This document shows positions 60,477 to 64,000 of a stretch of DNA of 64,000 nt, in pieces. The DNA lies in NCBI RefSeq assembly GCF_012931985.1, contig NZ_JAAFGM010000011.1, forward strand, positions 30,937 through 94,936, read 5' to 3'. The notes under the pieces were generated by a model that was not told the origin of the DNA, made no database searches, and saw nothing but the letters and a program-made list of their open reading frames with translations. Source of the DNA: Candidatus Roseilinea sp. NK_OTU-006 (GTDB lineage: Bacteria > Chloroflexota > Anaerolineae > J036 > Brachytrichaceae). How positions within the stretch are numbered: position 1 is the stretch's first letter; each line of letters begins with the position of its first letter. The position numbers and the translations under genes are program-made.

Positions 60477-61229
60477 CTATTCAAAGCCGAGGCCTTGTTC
60501 CTTGAGACTGACGTAGCGATTGTGTGCGATGATGATGTGATCGAGCACCTCGATGTTGAGCAGCTTGCCGGCTTGCACGAGCGCTCGTGTGACGGCAACA
60601 TCCTCAGCAGATGGCGACGGGTCGCCCGAAGGATGGTTATGCGCGAAGATGATAGAGGCGCAATTGCTGCGGATGGCCTCGCGGAATACCTCGCCCACGC
60701 GCACGCTAGCGCCGTTCAAGCTGCCGCGATAAATCATTGATGTGCCCAACACACGGTTGCGCGTATCGAGCAGCACGATGCGCACTTCCTCCTGCTCAAG
60801 CAGGCTCATGTTAGGCATGAGCAATTGCGCCGCGTCGGCCGGCGTTTTCACCTGCGGGCGCGTGTCCGGCGTGCTGAGCGCCAGGCGTCGGCCCAGCTCC
60901 AGCGCCGCTTTGATCTCGATTGCCTTGACCGGGCCAATGCCGTGTACCTGTTGCAATTCATCCAAGCTGGCATGCGCTAAGCCGATCAAACCACCGAATT
61001 TCATCAGCACCGCGTCGGCTAACTGGAGCGCGCTGACCCCTTCCGCGCCGCTGCGCAGGATGATGGCCAGCAGTTCCCGCTGCGACATGCCCGTCCCGCC
61101 GATCTCGCGGAAGCGCTCGCGCGGGCGTTCGCCTTCTGGGATGTCACAGATGCGCGCGCGATATTCCGGCCGGCTGCCGGTGGCTTTGGCGTCGCTCGGT
61201 GACGGCTGAGTCTGGACGTCGCTCGCCAT
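60477..61229 (-). CDS. radC: RadC/JAB-domain protein
   Basis: The 250-residue protein has a helix-hairpin-helix region ([30 protein letters not shown] in outline) and a RadC/JAB domain with the metalloprotease-like motif [17 protein letters not shown]. The family's role in DNA repair is doubtful, and it may act on DNA in recombination or on a peptide. The start MASDVQTQ is set by a -10 box ending 6 nt upstream. It leads the minus-strand operon of the GT39, CAP, dehydrogenase and GT2 genes. Confidence 0.94.
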   Translation of the reverse strand: MASDVQTQPSPSDAKATGSRPEYRARICDIPEGERPRERFREIGGTGMSQRELLAIILRSGAEGVSALQLADAVLMKFGGLIGLAHASLDELQQVHGIGPVKAIEIKAALELGRRLALSTPDTRPQVKTPADAAQLLMPNMSLLEQEEVRIVLLDTRNRVLGTSMIYRGSLNGASVRVGEVFREAIRSNCASIIFAHNHPSGDPSPSAEDVAVTRALVQAGKLLNIEVLDHIIIAHNRYVSLKEQGLGFE

Positions 61230-61235
61230 GTGGGC

Positions 61236-61263
61236 AGTATAATCGCCGATTGTCCGAGACCAA
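61236..61263 (-). promoter_or_regulatory. Promoter of the radC operon, leaderless type
   Basis: On the minus strand TTGGTC and TATACT are spaced by 16 bp, with the -10 box ending 6 nt before the radC ATG. On the opposite strand the overlapping TATAAT at 61238-61243 could serve the divergent zinc-ribbon gene. Confidence 0.55.
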
Positions 61264-61317
61264 TGCGCAGCTTCCGAGTTTTGCGATGGCGGAAGTCTGC
61301 CAAAAACCATCTCGCCT

Positions 61318-62076
61318 ATGGTCGAAAACATCAGCAGCCTGATCGTCGCTGCCGTCAGCTTATGCAGCGCCATCATTGTCGCCTTGCTTGCCGGCATGAC
61401 GATCTGGACCTTCCGCGACATCCGCTCGCGCACGCGTGACCCATTTGTGCAAATTCTGGCTACCGTCATGGTCGGGGTCATCCCCATCGGCGGCATCCTC
61501 GTGTATCTCATGCTCCGCCCACGCGAGACGTTGAGCGAACAGTACGTGCGCGCCTTGGAGGAGGAGTCGCTGTTGGCCAGCATCGAGAATCAGGAGTTTT
61601 GTCCCACCTGCGGCCGTCGTGTGGATTCCGACATGCAGTTCTGTCCATCCTGCCACACGAAGCTGCGCAACGCATGCCCGAACTGTGGGCGAGCCGTGCA
61701 TCTCTCGTGGGACTTGTGCCCATACTGTGGCAGCCGCCTGACGCCTGAGACGCCGGCCACGACGGTGGCCCGGCCGCAGCCAAAGCGCGTGAGCGTGGCA
61801 GCGCCGATGCAGGTGCCTGCGCCGGCGACGGCGGCGATTGTGCAGCCACCGATGGCCAAGCCCGGTCTGCTGGATCGGGTGGGCGAAGCAATTGGTGGGG
61901 TGGTGGACAAAGTGACCTCGTTCGTGGCGCCGCCTGTGCCGAATGGGCGCCCCGGCGGCGATGCCGCAGGGGCGCCCCCGCCTATAGCAAATGTGAAGGC
62001 CGGCGCCAACAATGGCATGACTTCCCCCACTAAGCCGGCGAAGAAGCCCGCCGTCAGCCGGGAGGAATTGGAGTAG
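61318..62076 (+). CDS. Membrane protein with double zinc ribbon
   Basis: The 252-residue protein has two N-terminal hydrophobic helices ([20 protein letters not shown] and [16 protein letters not shown]) and then two zinc-ribbon units with the Cys pairs CPTCGRR...CPSCHTK and CPNCGRA...CPYCGSR. A Pro/Ala-rich tail follows. Such proteins are common in Chloroflexota; the function is unknown. It lies 20 bp upstream of polX on the same strand. Confidence 0.85.
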   Translation: MVENISSLIVAAVSLCSAIIVALLAGMTIWTFRDIRSRTRDPFVQILATVMVGVIPIGGILVYLMLRPRETLSEQYVRALEEESLLASIENQEFCPTCGRRVDSDMQFCPSCHTKLRNACPNCGRAVHLSWDLCPYCGSRLTPETPATTVARPQPKRVSVAAPMQVPAPATAAIVQPPMAKPGLLDRVGEAIGGVVDKVTSFVAPPVPNGRPGGDAAGAPPPIANVKAGANNGMTSPTKPAKKPAVSREELE

Positions 62077-62096
62077 CCGGCGTCATCGTTGGCCCT

Positions 62097-63869
62097 ATGC
62101 CGCTCTCCAATCAGCAAGTCGCCGCCATCTTCAACGACATCGCCGATCGCCTCGACATTCAGGGCGAGATCGTCTTCAAAGTGCGCGCCTATCGCACGGC
62201 TGCCGAGAATATCCTCCATGCCCCGCGCTCGGTGGCCGAACTGTGGCAGGCGGGCGCGCTCGATCAAATCCCCGGCGTCGGCAAAGAAATCGCTGCCAAG
62301 ATTGACGAGCTGATGCGCACGGGTCGGCTGGAGTTCTACGAGCGCCTGCGCGACGAAGTGCCGGACGGCGTGGCGGCTATGTTGCGCGTGCCGAACGTGG
62401 GTCCGAAGCGCGTCAAGGAGTTCTGGGAGAAACTCGGCATCACCAGCGTAGACGATCTGGAAGCTGCCGCGCGGGCCGGAAAGTTGCGCGACCTGCCGCG
62501 CATGGGCGAGAAGGCCGAGCAGAAGATCCTGGCCGGCATTGAGTCTTTGAAACGCCGCGCGACCGGTCGCATGCGCCTGGGCGATGTGCTGCCCATTGCC
62601 CGGCGCATCGTCGCAGCGCTGCGCGAAGCGCCCGGCGTCCAAAAAGCCGAATATGCCGGCTCGCTGCGCCGCGGGAAAGAGACGATCGGCGACTTGGATA
62701 TTCTCGTCGCTGCCGCTGATCCCGCGCCGGCGATGCAAGTCTTCCTCGCGCAGCCCGGCATCGCCGAGGTGCTCGCAGCGGGTGAGACCAAGAGCAGCGT
62801 GCGGCTGGAGAATGGCTTGCAGGTGGATGTGCGTGTTGTGGCACCGCGCGTGTGGGGCACAGCGTTGCAATACTTCACCGGCAGCCAACTGCACAACATC
62901 AAGGTGCGCGAGTTGGCGCAAAAAAAGGGTCTGACGCTCAACGAGTATGCCGTGTCGAAGTTGGGTGGCAAGGACAGCGCGGAGAGCGGTGAAACGTTCG
63001 CCGATGAGCCGGCGCTATATGCCCGCTTGGGGATGGCCTATATCCCGCCCGAATTGCGCGAAGACCGCGGCGAGGTGGAGAAGGCGTTGGAGCTGGGTCC
63101 AGGGCGCGTGGTGATGCCCGACCTGATTGACCTGCGCGACCTGAAGGGCGACCTGCAGATGCACACCACCTGGAGCGACGGCGCCGGCGACGTGATGAGT
63201 ATGGCGCGCGCTGCGATCGCGCTGGGCTACGAATACATCCTGATCACTGACCACACTGCCGGTCTGGGCGTGGTGAACGGGCTGACGCCTGAACGCATCG
63301 CGCAGCAACGCAAGGAGATTGATCGGGTCAATGCGCAACTGAAGAAGGAAGGGATCAAGTTCCGCGTGCTGCAGGGCGTCGAGGTGGAAGTGAAGAGCGA
63401 CGGCTCGCTCGACCTGCCGGACGATGTGCTGGCTCAACTCGACCTCGTGCAAGCGTCCGTGCACACGGCGCTGACTCAGCCGCGCGAGAAGATCACCGCG
63501 CGCGCCATTAAGGCGCTGCAGAACCCGCATGTGAACGTCCTCGGCCATCCCTCCGGCCGGCTGCTTAACGAGCGCGAGGGCGCAGACTACGACTGGGAAG
63601 CGTTGTTCCGCGCAGCGCTCGAATACAACGTCGCCCTGGAGATCAACGCCGATCCCAGCCGGCTCGACCTGAACGACGTGCTGGCCCGGCGCGCTGTCGA
63701 GCTAGGCTGCAAACTCAGCATCAGCACCGATGCGCATTCGCCCGATGGCCTGCGCAACATGATCCTGGGCGTGACGGTAGCGCGGCGCGCGTGGGTGATA
63801 CCCAGCTCGGTGATCAACACCTGGCCGTTGACCAAGCTCCTCAAGTGGGCGGATAAGTCGCGCGTGTGA
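62097..63869 (+). CDS. polX: DNA polymerase X family protein with PHP domain (PolX)
   Basis: The 590-residue protein has helix-hairpin-helix regions (LDQIPGVGKEIAAKI, RVPNVGPKRVKEF), the polymerase-beta-like catalytic motif GSLRRGKETIGDLDILVAA with its Asp pair, and a C-terminal PHP domain starting GDLQMHTTWSDGAGDVM with further His/Asp ligands in STDAHSPDGLRN. PolX enzymes fill gaps in base-excision repair, and the PHP part gives 3'-5' exonuclease activity. The length is normal for bacterial PolX. Confidence 0.95.
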   Translation: MPLSNQQVAAIFNDIADRLDIQGEIVFKVRAYRTAAENILHAPRSVAELWQAGALDQIPGVGKEIAAKIDELMRTGRLEFYERLRDEVPDGVAAMLRVPNVGPKRVKEFWEKLGITSVDDLEAAARAGKLRDLPRMGEKAEQKILAGIESLKRRATGRMRLGDVLPIARRIVAALREAPGVQKAEYAGSLRRGKETIGDLDILVAAADPAPAMQVFLAQPGIAEVLAAGETKSSVRLENGLQVDVRVVAPRVWGTALQYFTGSQLHNIKVRELAQKKGLTLNEYAVSKLGGKDSAESGETFADEPALYARLGMAYIPPELREDRGEVEKALELGPGRVVMPDLIDLRDLKGDLQMHTTWSDGAGDVMSMARAAIALGYEYILITDHTAGLGVVNGLTPERIAQQRKEIDRVNAQLKKEGIKFRVLQGVEVEVKSDGSLDLPDDVLAQLDLVQASVHTALTQPREKITARAIKALQNPHVNVLGHPSGRLLNEREGADYDWEALFRAALEYNVALEINADPSRLDLNDVLARRAVELGCKLSISTDAHSPDGLRNMILGVTVARRAWVIPSSVINTWPLTKLLKWADKSRV

Positions 63870-64000
63870 CCTAAGAACCTATCTCTAAACTTACGGAACG
63901 AGCCATAATAGGGATATGGATAATACCAGTGGGACGCGATACGCCGACGTTGCAAGTTGGGAGCTGTCTGATAGTCTGTGGGCGCGCATTGAACCGTTGT
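63870..64000 (+). mobile_element. Left end of an IS5-like insertion sequence, cut by the window
   Basis: An A/T-richer stretch starts right after the polX stop and includes the transposase start at 63916. The terminal inverted repeat cannot be confirmed without the other end; the likely region is 63872-63905 (around GAACCTATCTCTAAACTTAC). No target duplication can be seen. Confidence 0.6.
63916..64000 (+). CDS. IS5-family transposase, N-terminal fragment
   Basis: Only the first 28 codons are in the window. The reading MDNTSGTRYADVASWELSDS followed by LWARIEPL matches the N-terminal helix of IS4/IS5-type transposases, which usually reads WELSDxLWxxIxPLLP. The gene runs off the right edge. Base composition is lower in GC than the neighbouring polX, consistent with recent insertion. 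Confidence 0.75.
   Translation, partial: MDNTSGTRYADVASWELSDSLWARIEPL

Noticed and set aside
61590..62921. Minus-strand open frame of 443 codons under the zinc-ribbon and polX genes
   Set aside because: It lies antisense to two well-supported genes and shows no conserved motif.

Overview
The window looks like chromosomal DNA of a GC-rich member of the Chloroflexota, probably an Anaerolineae- or Roseiflexus-like lineage. That placement is inference from the gene set: a Rex repressor, TrmFO, ThyX, a mevalonate-type decarboxylase of the kind known in Roseiflexus, MacB-type exporters with a lipoprotein adaptor, and several start codons lying 6-11 nt after a -10 box. I see no rRNA, CRISPR array or prophage. 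There is one tRNA gene, and an insertion sequence begins at the right edge.

Layout. 0-4.3 kb: end of an ABC1/UbiB kinase gene, a metallo-beta-lactamase-fold protein without metal ligands, PRPP synthetase, and an AHSA1-PDZ-DinB fusion. 4.5-10.4 kb: a MacB-like export operon (adaptor, ATPase, two permeases) facing a DtxR-like regulator across a palindrome. 10.4-19.2 kb: a minus-strand operon of aldehyde dehydrogenase, a 1302-residue four-domain protein (FGGY kinase, 2-hydroxyacid dehydrogenase, SCP2, class II aldolase), a ten-helix transporter, and a beta-glucuronidase that also ends in an SCP2 domain, followed by the wreck of a ChbG-type deacetylase gene. 19.4-21.7 kb: clpP, tig and tRNA-Leu. 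21.9-29 kb: housekeeping genes (rsmD-like, trmFO, rex, glnA) and small exported proteins. 28.9-32.8 kb: a ribose-type ABC sugar importer. 33-35.1 kb: fluoride riboswitch, crcB, DUF190 and an MFS gene. 35.2-43 kb: CDF transporter, HIT, epimerase, ABC-2 exporter, SirB1-like protein, thyX, MFS, SufT-like protein. 43-48 kb: secD-secF, then two SbtA-like bicarbonate transporters and a PII-like protein. 48.7-55.4 kb: a plus-strand cluster of S8 peptidase, esterase, two different ATP-grasp ligases, a GCS2 carboxylate-amine ligase and a (phospho)mevalonate decarboxylase. 55.5-61.2 kb: minus-strand radC, GT39-like, CAP, dehydrogenase and GT2 genes. 61.3-64 kb: zinc-ribbon protein, PolX, and the 5' end of an IS5-like transposase gene.

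The best candidates for something undescribed are the SCP2-tagged sugar operon (10.6-19.2 kb) and the amidoligase/peptidase cluster (48.7-55.4 kb). In the first, sugar release, uptake, phosphorylation, oxidation and aldol cleavage appear to be gathered in four genes, two of which carry the same unusual C-terminal or linker domain. In the second, three ATP-dependent amide-forming enzyme types sit with a cytoplasmic subtilase and an esterase. The fluoride riboswitch has an extra hairpin between P1 and the AAC junction and a terminator that shares its pseudoknot strand.

Starts were moved inward from the longest open frame where a ribosome-binding site, a -10 box or family alignment supported it. 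All family assignments are from reading the protein sequences by eye.
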